DNA of 64,000 nt from Pyxidicoccus xibeiensis (GTDB lineage: Bacteria; Myxococcota; Myxococcia; Myxococcales; Myxococcaceae), in assembly GCF_024198175.1 (NCBI RefSeq), contig NZ_JAJVKV010000011.1, positions 1 to 64,000 on the forward strand. Direction: 5' to 3'. Of the stretch, positions 57,284-64,000 are shown piece by piece; the stretch's first letter is position 1, and every line of letters starts with the position of its first letter. Position numbers and translations under genes: made by a program. The notes below the pieces were generated by a model. It did no database searches. It was not told the origin of the DNA and saw nothing but the letters and a program-made list of their open reading frames with translations.

Positions 57284-58483
57284 ATGGAGCCCCTCTTCAC
57301 CGCCGAGCAGCTCGCGGAGATTCACGCCTACCACCTGCCCTACTACATCCGGGCCGCGGTGAACCCGTTCGTGCGCCTGGGCCTGCTCGCGCTGCTGCTC
57401 GGGGTGCTCGTGCAGCCCCTGTATCGCGGGGCCCACGGCCTCGCCGCCGCGCTGGAGCGCAGGCTCGGCTTCCTGCGCACGGCTCCCGTCAGCCGGGCCT
57501 TCTTCCGCGTCATGGACCGGCTGTGGGGTGAGCCCGGCTGGGGGGCCGCGGTGCTCTTCGCGCTCTCGGTGGACCTGTTCGAGAAGCTCGTCTACCTGCC
57601 GGTGGACGTCTGGTTCGAGTACACGCTCGAGCACCGGCACGGCCTCTCCAACTACACCCCGGCCACCTTCGCCTGGGACATGCTCAAGGGCCACCTGCTG
57701 GTCGCCGTGGCCATCGCCTCGCTGGTCATCGGCATGTACGGGCTGGCCCGCCGCACGCGGCACTGGTGGCTGCTGCTGGGCGTGCCGATGTCGCTGGTCC
57801 TCCTCGTGTCCTCGGCGCTGGACCCGTACCGGGACATGCTCTACTTCGACAAGAAGCCGCTGCCCGAGGGCGCCCTGCGCACCCGGATAACGCAGACGAT
57901 GGAGCAGGCGGAAATTCCCTTCGCCAACGTCATGGTGGAGGAGACATCCGTGGCCTCGCGCCGCGTCCAGGCCTACTTCGCCGGCCAGGGGCCCACGCGC
58001 ACCATCGTCCTCAACGACGTCATCCTCCAGGAGCTCTCCGAGGACGAGGTGCTCGCCGCGGTGGCCCACGAGGCCGGGCACGTCCACGAGCCCAAGTGGC
58101 CCGGCCGCATCGCGTCCTCTTTTGCGCTGCTGGTGCTGCTCTTCGTCATGGACCGGCTGCTGCGCCTTTCCGCGTCCCGGGGCTGGTTCGGCACCACGCG
58201 CTTCGCGGACATCCGCACCCTGCCGCTCATCTCGGTGCTCCTCTTCTCCGTCAGCCTGCTGGGCAACCCCATCTCCGGGGCCTTCTCCCGCGAGCGGGAG
58301 CGCGAGGCGGACCGCTACGCCCTGCGCCTCACCGGTGACGTGGAGGCCTTCCGCCGCATGCTGGTGAAGGCCGCCCGGGTGAACAAGATGGACCCCGCCC
58401 CGCCGCGCTGGGTCGTCCTCCGGGGCATGAGCCACCCGCCCATCGGCGAGCGGCTCGCCGCCCTTCCTCCTCCCGTGAAATAG
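57284..58483 (+). CDS. M48-family membrane metalloprotease (Ste24/CAAX protease-like)
   Basis: 399 residues. Several membrane helices (LGLLALLLGVLVQPLY; LLVAVAIASLVIGMYGLA; WWLLLGVPMSLVLLVSSAL; SSFALLVLLFVMDRLL). The zinc site is HEAGH (262-266), with EREREADRYAL giving the third ligand. RRVQAYFAGQGPTRTIVLND is the usual strand before the site. PHPP-like MSHPPIGERL ends the domain. Full-length Ste24 topology suggests cleavage within or near the membrane, as in membrane-protein quality control. Probably in one unit with the TPR lipoprotein. Confidence 0.92.
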   Translation: MEPLFTAEQLAEIHAYHLPYYIRAAVNPFVRLGLLALLLGVLVQPLYRGAHGLAAALERRLGFLRTAPVSRAFFRVMDRLWGEPGWGAAVLFALSVDLFEKLVYLPVDVWFEYTLEHRHGLSNYTPATFAWDMLKGHLLVAVAIASLVIGMYGLARRTRHWWLLLGVPMSLVLLVSSALDPYRDMLYFDKKPLPEGALRTRITQTMEQAEIPFANVMVEETSVASRRVQAYFAGQGPTRTIVLNDVILQELSEDEVLAAVAHEAGHVHEPKWPGRIASSFALLVLLFVMDRLLRLSASRGWFGTTRFADIRTLPLISVLLFSVSLLGNPISGAFSREREREADRYALRLTGDVEAFRRMLVKAARVNKMDPAPPRWVVLRGMSHPPIGERLAALPPPVK

Positions 58484-58593
58484 CGGCCGGCAGGTGGGCC
58501 CCCCTTCCCCGTCCTCGCCCCTCCCGAGCCCACCCGCCGACAGCCGCCACCGGGCCGCTCCCCGTCGTCCCAGCGGCACGACATCCCCTCGCG

Positions 58594-59124
58594 CTACGGC
58601 TGCGAGCCCTCCTTCAGCTTCTCCACCGCCACCAGGGTGATGGCCTTCACCAGCGCCCTCGCCCTGCGGCCTCCCGCCGTCTCCCCGTGCGGGTCCGCCT
58701 CCACCGCGTTGGCCAGGTCCGTGAAGCCCTGCCGCTCGCCCTTGCGAAGGTAGAGCTCCCCGCGGTTCGCCAGCGCCACCGGGTGGGCGGGCTCCCGCTC
58801 CAGCGCGGCGCTGTACTCGGCCACCGCGTCCTCGAACCGCCCCAGCTTCTGGTACACGGTGCCCAGCGCGGCCCGCGCCGCCGAGTCCTTCGGGTTCCCC
58901 TCCACCAGGCCCTCGAAGAGGATGCGCGCCTCCTCCAGCCGGCCGGCCCCCGCCAGGTCACACCCCACCTGGGCAATGGCCTTCGCCTCCTCGAAGGTCA
59001 TCCCCTCCACCTCCGCCCACGTCGACTCCCCGCGCGCGAACGACTTCAGCCGCTGCACCGCTCCGCTCTGCATCCGCATGGCCACCGCTCCCTCGTGCTT
59101 GATGACGCGTCCCATGGCGCTCAC
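58594..59124 (-). CDS. SycD/LcrH-like TPR chaperone candidate
   Basis: 176 residues from GTG 59124, which overlaps the TGA of the upstream gene (GTGA); ATG 59115 is an alternative. Three TPR units (AIAQVGCDLAGAGRLEEARI, LGTVYQKLGRFEDAVAEYSA, LANRGELYLRKGERQGFTD) fall at the places of the type III class II chaperones, which are also ~165 residues with three TPRs. The direct coupling to a NolX/HrpF-like gene fits a chaperone-translocator pair. A general TPR protein cannot be ruled out. Confidence 0.65.
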   Translation of the reverse strand: MSAMGRVIKHEGAVAMRMQSGAVQRLKSFARGESTWAEVEGMTFEEAKAIAQVGCDLAGAGRLEEARILFEGLVEGNPKDSAARAALGTVYQKLGRFEDAVAEYSAALEREPAHPVALANRGELYLRKGERQGFTDLANAVEADPHGETAGGRRARALVKAITLVAVEKLKEGSQP

Positions 59125-60677
59125 GCGCTCCGCAGGTTGGAGATGGCCGTCTTCGCCATCTCGTTGAACTTCGAGGACATGTTGCTCATCAGGTCGAACA
59201 TGGACTTGCGCTTCTCCATCAGCTTCTGCAGGCGCAGCTCCAGCTCCTGGAGGCTGGTGTCCAGCTTCGCCGCCTTCTTCTTGTCCCCATCGCTGTTGCC
59301 CAGCGTGGCCTTCTCCCCGCGCGCGCTGTCCATCTCGCGCATCACGTCGAGGACCTGCGCGTCCGTGTCCTCGGTGATGGACATCAGGACGGCTTGAATC
59401 TTGTCCTCGACGCTCATGTTGGGGTTGTCGATGATGTTCCGCACGCTCGCGCCGCTGCTGCCGCCCGGCCGGCCTCCGCCCGTGGACGGCTGCGTCCCCG
59501 AGGAGCCCAGCACCGAGTCCGCCTGGCGCAGCGCCGCCGTCACGTCCGGCCGCCCCACGTTGCCATCGCGCCCGCCCACGCCCGACGCCATCTCCAGCCG
59601 GTCGAAGTACTCGGGGTGGTCCTTGAAGAACTGCGCGGCCGTCTTCAGCGTCGACGAGGCCGCCGGGTTGTTCAGGATGGCGGCCAGGTTCTCACGCGTC
59701 ATCACGTTGTCCCGCGCCCCCACGGCCGAATCGAAGGTGTCCCAGTTCGTGTTCAGCACGGCCAGCGCGTCGCGGTACTCCCGGAAGGCCGGGTCCAGCG
59801 GGCCCTTCGAAGGCCCGGGCACCGGCGTCGCCGGCGTCGTCGGCGTCGTCGGCGAGGGAGGCCCGCAGTCGGTCGTCGGTCCAGGACGGGGCGGCGGAGT
59901 CGGCGTGGGCGTCCCGCAGTCGGGCGGCGCCGAGGGGCCGGGCGCAGGGGTGGTCGGGCCCGCTCCCGTGCCGCAGCCCGGGCGCTCGGGGCGGCCGTAC
60001 TTCGCGAAGTCGCCCTCCACCCGCGCCAGCTCGCTGCGGAGGTTGGCCGCCGAGAAGCGGTCGTTGTCGTTCAGCCGGGTCGCCGGGCCGAAGAAGCTCG
60101 GCAGCGGGCCCCGGCCATCCAGCCGCTCGAAGAGCCCCTGGTTCTCCAGCATGAAGCCGGCCGCCTTGCGCAGCGGCGACGACAGGCTGGCGTCGGTGGA
60201 GATGCGCTCCAGGTCCTTCTTCGACAGGGAGCCGTTCTTCTTGCCGTCCACCATGTCCAGCTGGTCGAAGTTCGCCTCCAGCACCTTCAGCGCGTCCGCG
60301 TAGTCCAGCAGCTTGGGGTCCAGCGGACTGGCGCCCGGAGCCAGGATGGCCGACGAGGCCTTGCCGGCCGCGGCCGACGTCGAGGACGTGGAGGTGGAGG
60401 ACGCCGCATAGCCCTCCCCTGCCTTGGCGCTGCCTCCCGGGGAAGTCCCGGAGGACGGGCGGTACTCCGTCTTCCCCGGCGGATTCTCCGACAGGTCCTT
60501 CGCCACGCCCATGGCGCCGCTGGCCGCCAGCATGACGTTGCCCGTCGCGACGCCCGCGCCGACCTTGACTGCGTTGGTGATGAGGGGTGGCAGGCCCAAC
60601 GCGCTGCCGGCACCGTCCACCACGGCGGACATCGGGCCAGCCAGCAGGTTCGCCGCACCTTTGAGGAAATCGAGCAT
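59121..60677 (-). CDS. NolX/HrpF-like translocator candidate with two repeated domains
   Basis: 518 residues from the ATG at 60675-60677 (GGGAGGA upstream). The N-terminus (MLDFLKGAANLLAGPMSAVV) is amphipathic, without a Sec signal. Two related ~90-residue domains follow, at ~125-215 and ~290-380: each opens YADALKVLEANFDQLDMV or YRDALAVLNTNWDTFD, has an EF-hand-like loop and then LRKAAGFMLENQGLFERLD or LKTAAQFFKDHPEYFDRLE. This order is that of NolX/NopX/HrpF, translocators of plant-associated type III systems. A Pro/Thr-rich linker joins the domains and a coiled coil closes the protein (LQELELRLQKLMEKRKS). The family assignment is from pattern and needs a profile search. Confidence 0.65.
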   Translation of the reverse strand: MLDFLKGAANLLAGPMSAVVDGAGSALGLPPLITNAVKVGAGVATGNVMLAASGAMGVAKDLSENPPGKTEYRPSSGTSPGGSAKAGEGYAASSTSTSSTSAAAGKASSAILAPGASPLDPKLLDYADALKVLEANFDQLDMVDGKKNGSLSKKDLERISTDASLSSPLRKAAGFMLENQGLFERLDGRGPLPSFFGPATRLNDNDRFSAANLRSELARVEGDFAKYGRPERPGCGTGAGPTTPAPGPSAPPDCGTPTPTPPPRPGPTTDCGPPSPTTPTTPATPVPGPSKGPLDPAFREYRDALAVLNTNWDTFDSAVGARDNVMTRENLAAILNNPAASSTLKTAAQFFKDHPEYFDRLEMASGVGGRDGNVGRPDVTAALRQADSVLGSSGTQPSTGGGRPGGSSGASVRNIIDNPNMSVEDKIQAVLMSITEDTDAQVLDVMREMDSARGEKATLGNSDGDKKKAAKLDTSLQELELRLQKLMEKRKSMFDLMSNMSSKFNEMAKTAISNLRSA

Positions 60678-60882
60678 GAGTCCTCCCACGCGGCGGGGTT
60701 GGAATGAGGGCCGCGCTGTCGTCCTTCGGACGGGAGGTCTGGTTTGCAGCGGCAATGCCGCGCGCCGTCCCCGGGGTGCCTCCAGGGAATTCAGCTGGTT
60801 GGCCCGCTCCCTCCACCACAGCGCGTCCCTGAGCGCGGACGAGCGGTCCACGGCGGAGGATTGCGGCTAGAGTCCCGGCGCC

Positions 60883-61338
60883 ATGCGCACCATGGGTTTG
60901 GACCTGGGCACCAAGACCATCGGAGTGGCCGTCTCGGACGGCCTCGGGCTGACCGCCCAGGGCGTCACCACCGTGCGGCGCACCTCGCTCAAGGCGGACC
61001 TCGCCGCGCTGTCGGCACTCGCGACGGAGCACGAAGTGAGCCGGGTCGTCCTCGGCCTGCCGCTCAACATGGACGGCAGCGAGGGCCCCCGCGCGGAGGC
61101 CTCCCGGAAGTTCGCGCAGACGCTGGGCACCACCCTGGGCGTGCCCGTGGAGCTCTGGGACGAGCGCCTGTCCACCGTGGCCGCCACGCGGACTCTGCTG
61201 GAGGCGGACGTCAGCCGCGCCCGCCGCCGCGAGGTCATCGACCAGGTGGCCGCGCAGTTCATCCTGCAGGGCTGGCTGGACGCCCACCGCCCGCCGGACT
61301 CCGACTACCACGCGGACGACTACGACCCGGAGTCGTGA
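60883..61338 (+). CDS. ruvX: RuvX/YqgF Holliday-junction resolvase-like protein
   Basis: 151 residues. GLDLGTKTIGVAVSDGLGL (Asp7 is the metal site), VVLGLPLNMDGSEGPRAE and WDERLSTVAATRTLLE match YqgF. The C-terminus is acidic (DSDYHADDYDPES). The enzyme is an essential RNase H-fold nuclease in many bacteria, linked to 16S rRNA 5' end processing and junction resolution. It diverges from the translocator gene over 205 bases and ends at a perfect hairpin. Confidence 0.95.
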   Translation: MRTMGLDLGTKTIGVAVSDGLGLTAQGVTTVRRTSLKADLAALSALATEHEVSRVVLGLPLNMDGSEGPRAEASRKFAQTLGTTLGVPVELWDERLSTVAATRTLLEADVSRARRREVIDQVAAQFILQGWLDAHRPPDSDYHADDYDPES

Positions 61339-61349
61339 GCCGGACGCCA

Positions 61350-61373
61350 GGCGCCCGGGCAGCCCCGGGCGCC
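61350..61373. terminator. perfect hairpin between convergent ruvX and glycosyltransferase genes
   Basis: GGCGCCCGGG (61350-61359), a four-base loop CAGC and CCCGGGCGCC (61364-61373) give ten perfect pairs in the 48-base gap. It is a good candidate for a bidirectional terminator, though no T-tract follows on either side. Confidence 0.6.
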
Positions 61374-61386
61374 ACCGTTCGAGGCG

Positions 61387-62970
61387 CTACTGACGGCGCC
61401 GGTACACGTGCAGCGGCGCGGTGAAGCCGTCCAGCTCCTCGTACGAGACGCCGTCCAGCACCAGGGTGCGGCCCTCCAGCTTGACGCCCGGGTCCTTCAC
61501 CAGCGAGCCCTGGTCGAAGCGCACCAGCACCTCCGGGTTCGTCTCCTGGAGCCGCTTGCGGAACGTGTCCCAGCGCACGCGCGCCATCCGCAGCTCGGGC
61601 AGCCCGGAGAAGAAAGCAATCTGCAGGTCCATGTAGCTGGGGTCGTCGTCGATGGCCACCGCCCCGCCCTTGCTGGCCACCTCCTGCTTGATGAAGTCCG
61701 CGACCTTCATCACCGCCACCGGGTTGGTGGACGTGGGGCTCACCGGCCGCAGCGAGTCCTGCAGGCGGCCCTCGGTGCGGAAGGTGTACAGCCCCATGGC
61801 CACGGGCAGTGCCACCGCGAGCACCGCCGTCACTCCCGCCAGCGCCTTGCGCGCGCCAGCGCCTCGCGCCCCCATCAGCGCGGCGAAGCCGAAGGCCACG
61901 AAGACCGGCACCACCGTGACCTGCGTCACCGTGAAGCGCCCGAGCGGCACGAAGGTCAGCAGCACCACCGCGCGGAAGGTGAAGTACGCCGCGGGCACCA
62001 CCGCGGCGACCACCAGCCAGCGCGTGTCGGGGCGCGCGCGCCAGGCCTTCACCATGCCCACCATGCCCAGCAGCGCCACGCCGGGGCTCAGCGTGAGCAG
62101 CGCGATGCCGGGCCAGAACCCCAGCTGCTGCAGCCGCCAGCCGATGGCCGCACCGGAGCCCGCGGAGGACTGCACCCAGTTGCGGTGGAACTCCTCCACC
62201 GCCTTCACCGGGTAGAACGGGTCCCCGTGCATCATCTCGTTGCCCTGCATCCACAGCAGGGGGAACGGCAGGCACACCAGCCCGAAGCCCACCGCGCGCG
62301 TCACCGACGCCACCCGGTCCTCGCTGCTGAAGACCAGCGCCAGCGACAGCAGCGGCATGTACATCCACGCGTCGTAGCGCAGCGCGCAGGCGAGGTTGAG
62401 CATCACCGCCGCCTGGAACAGGGGCGCGAACCGGTTCTCTTCGACGCCTTCCGCGTACAGCGCGAAGGTGGCCAGCATGAAGAAGAGGGACACCGCCTCG
62501 CTGCCCGCGGTCGTGGAGAACTGCAGGTGCATGCCCCATGCGGCGAAGGACAGCCCGGCCACCACGCCCGCGCGCCAGCCGAACAACCTCCGTGTCAGCG
62601 CGAACAGCGGCACCACCGACAGCACGCCGAACAGCAGGCTCACCGCGCGCCCGGCCACCTCCCGGTCCATCACGGACAGGGCCGCGCCCACCAGGTACAT
62701 GTGCAGCGGGCCGAACTGGTAGGCGCCGTCACCGTATGCGGTGATGACATGGGGCGCATTCAACCAGCGCTCCGCCAGCTCCGTGCGCACCACCGCGTCG
62801 CCGTAGAGGTTCTCGTTGACGGTGAAGACCAGCAGGCGCGGGACGAGCGCCGCCACCAGCAACAGTCCGATGAGCAGCCGGGTACTCGGCTCGGGCGCGG
62901 GGGCGGGCACCGCCGAGAGACCAGGCGCGGGGGACGGGGGAGCGGACAGGGGGGACGGGGCGGTGGCCAT
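61387..62970 (-). CDS. GT39/ArnT-like membrane glycosyltransferase
   Basis: 527 residues from the ATG at 62968-62970 (63007-63009 is an alternative). About ten to twelve membrane helices. The first extracytoplasmic loop holds NENLYGDAVVRTELAERW, with the Asp that is catalytic in PMT/ArnT-type GT-C enzymes. GDGAYQFGPLHMYLVGA and a long C-terminal soluble domain (SYMDLQIAFFSGLPELRMAR) follow. The donor would be a polyprenyl-phosphate sugar and the acceptor an envelope protein or glycolipid. No sugar specificity can be read from sequence. Confidence 0.82.
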   Translation of the reverse strand: MATAPSPLSAPPSPAPGLSAVPAPAPEPSTRLLIGLLLVAALVPRLLVFTVNENLYGDAVVRTELAERWLNAPHVITAYGDGAYQFGPLHMYLVGAALSVMDREVAGRAVSLLFGVLSVVPLFALTRRLFGWRAGVVAGLSFAAWGMHLQFSTTAGSEAVSLFFMLATFALYAEGVEENRFAPLFQAAVMLNLACALRYDAWMYMPLLSLALVFSSEDRVASVTRAVGFGLVCLPFPLLWMQGNEMMHGDPFYPVKAVEEFHRNWVQSSAGSGAAIGWRLQQLGFWPGIALLTLSPGVALLGMVGMVKAWRARPDTRWLVVAAVVPAAYFTFRAVVLLTFVPLGRFTVTQVTVVPVFVAFGFAALMGARGAGARKALAGVTAVLAVALPVAMGLYTFRTEGRLQDSLRPVSPTSTNPVAVMKVADFIKQEVASKGGAVAIDDDPSYMDLQIAFFSGLPELRMARVRWDTFRKRLQETNPEVLVRFDQGSLVKDPGVKLEGRTLVLDGVSYEELDGFTAPLHVYRRRQ

Positions 62971-63137
62971 GTTCGCGCGGCAGGATACGCAGGCAGGGGC
63001 CAAAGCCAAGCCGACGACCCTTGCTCCCCTGCTCCCAGGGCGTCCCCAGCTTCACCCTCCGCGAAGGTCCGCTCTCCCGGCCGCTTCCGTGGAGCCGCAA
63101 CCATCCCTACCCGGAGCGACTTCCGCCCACCCCGGTC

Positions 63138-64000
63138 TCACTCCGGCACCGTACGCCCGACCTCGAGGGGCAGCGGCTCCGGCGCTCCCGCCTCCAGCGT
63201 GACGTGGGTGCGTCGCACCACCTCCAGCCTCCGCCTCGCCGACCCGAGCTCCAGTTGGCTCCGGGAGGTGTAGAGCACGGCCATCCGCTCGGGCAGCGGA
63301 CGACGCAGGTCGAAGCGCAGCTCGCCTTCCGCCTCCGGCTCACTGCGCCTTCCTCGCTGCCGCGTGTGGAGCTGAAAGCGCACCCGCCCACGTGAGCCTC
63401 GAAGCTCCGCCAGCTCGTAGGTGATGATGGACAGGGCGTCTGGCCCTCGTGCCCATGCCATCGACCAGCGCGCTCCGGGGCCCACCGGCTCCTCGGGGAA
63501 CCGGGGCGTGCCGAGCCACTCCGACGACAGCGCCTTCGCCACCAGGGCCGTCAGAGCCGGAGAGGCCCCTTCACGCAGGGCCATTCCACCATCCACCACG
63601 ACGCCCGTCGCGGACAACACCACCTCACCCTCCCGGCCGCTCATCGCACCCAGCTCCTCCGCGAGCCGCCACGTGGACTCCACGCCGTCCTCGTCCACGG
63701 CGCGCACCTCGGGGCGCCCTACGCCCAGTCGATATCGAGCCTCTCCAGGCATCAAACGTCGACGGCCCCCCACGCCCCGCCACACCCGAAGCTCGACAGC
63801 GTTCGACACTGCCGGGGCCGTCACAGCTGCCTGAGCCCGAAACCCTCCGGCATCCGGCACTCGCGGAACCTTCACGCCTGCGTGAGCCCCACCCCCTCCC
63901 GCCGCCGGCTCCTCCCCATGAGCGCCCTCCACCCCTCGCCGGTACCCGCCTCCTCCATGCACTGGCAGCTCCAGCCGCAGCGGCACCACCCCACGCTGGG
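63138..64000 (-). CDS. unrecognised protein, 5' partial at the right edge
   Basis: The frame stays open to base 64000, so the start may lie outside; a GTG at 63989 is the first visible start and lacks a clear ribosome site. The visible 287 codons start Gly/Arg-rich, then give a beta-rich domain: ELRVWRGVGGRRRLMPGEAR, GEVVLSATGVVVDGGMALRE, PRFPEEPVGPGARWSM, then RMAVLYTSRSQLELGSARRR near the end. The FP.EPVG.GARW segment is common in uncharacterised myxobacterial lipoproteins of the DUF6263-like kind. No function is assigned. Confidence 0.6.
   Translation of the reverse strand, partial: QRGVVPLRLELPVHGGGGYRRGVEGAHGEEPAAGGGGAHAGVKVPRVPDAGGFRAQAAVTAPAVSNAVELRVWRGVGGRRRLMPGEARYRLGVGRPEVRAVDEDGVESTWRLAEELGAMSGREGEVVLSATGVVVDGGMALREGASPALTALVAKALSSEWLGTPRFPEEPVGPGARWSMAWARGPDALSIITYELAELRGSRGRVRFQLHTRQRGRRSEPEAEGELRFDLRRPLPERMAVLYTSRSQLELGSARRRLEVVRRTHVTLEAGAPEPLPLEVGRTVPE

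Noticed and set aside
58493..58534. GGTGGGC/GCCCACC inverted repeat after the M48 gene as terminator
   Set aside because: The loop is 28 bases and there is no T-tract; such repeats are expected by chance at this GC content.

Overview
The window is about 70% GC with strong G/C third-position bias and densely packed genes. Several features point to a myxobacterium of the Myxococcaceae (Myxococcus/Corallococcus-like): a myxobacterial PilZ-like N-domain fused to Hsp70, a Uma2 protein with a coiled-coil tail, many lipoproteins, TPR and HEAT proteins, Pro/Ala-rich linkers and a sedolisin protease. No tRNA, rRNA, CRISPR array, insertion sequence or prophage was seen. No gene-free stretch exceeds about 240 bases.

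Layout. 1-10.9 kb: the end of a Pro/Ala-rich protein with an Hfq/Sm-like segment, a cupredoxin lipoprotein, a DinG-type helicase with an exonuclease domain, a Uma2 protein, a coupled HEAT-repeat/HAMP pair, a sedolisin (S53) lipoprotein, a Lys/Ala-rich protein and a secreted protein. 11.0-13.7 kb: a DcaP-like porin whose ribosome site lies in a hairpin, and a lipoprotein resembling gamma-polyglutamate hydrolases.

13.9-32.4 kb: the centrepiece, seven tightly packed plus-strand genes, most overlapping. They encode a duplicated PgsC/CapC-like membrane protein fused to a large soluble part, a membrane-anchored beta-rich protein, a second gamma-polyglutamate-hydrolase-like protein (paralogue of the one just upstream), a 1736-residue exported protein with a predicted C-terminal beta-barrel, a PgsB/CapB-like Mur-ligase enzyme of 1565 residues, a CelD/FemAB-type GNAT acyltransferase and a hexapeptide-repeat acetyltransferase. 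I read this as a candidate Gram-negative envelope-spanning system that makes, trims, exports and decorates a poly-gamma-glutamate-like amide polymer. The product is inferred, not shown. Two adjacent palindromes upstream may be its operator.

32.4-48.5 kb: a small TPR lipoprotein, an unrecognised protein, alaS (possibly leaderless) with a coupled lipoprotein and a PilZ-like/Hsp70 fusion, an outer-membrane barrel, a glutamate-cysteine ligase divergent from an EI24-type membrane protein, a very long S41 protease with a clear terminator behind it, another outer-membrane protein, a GlpQ-type phosphodiesterase and tatA.

48.5-64 kb: a HEAT-like protein and a zinc-ribbon membrane protein, a PhaR / ParA / phasin-like cluster, a tandem pair of ArsA-type ATPases (the second lacks the signature lysine), a TPR lipoprotein, an M48 protease, a putative type III-like translocator (NolX/HrpF-like) with a SycD-like TPR chaperone, ruvX, a GT39-like membrane glycosyltransferase facing ruvX across a perfect hairpin, and a partial unrecognised gene at the right edge.
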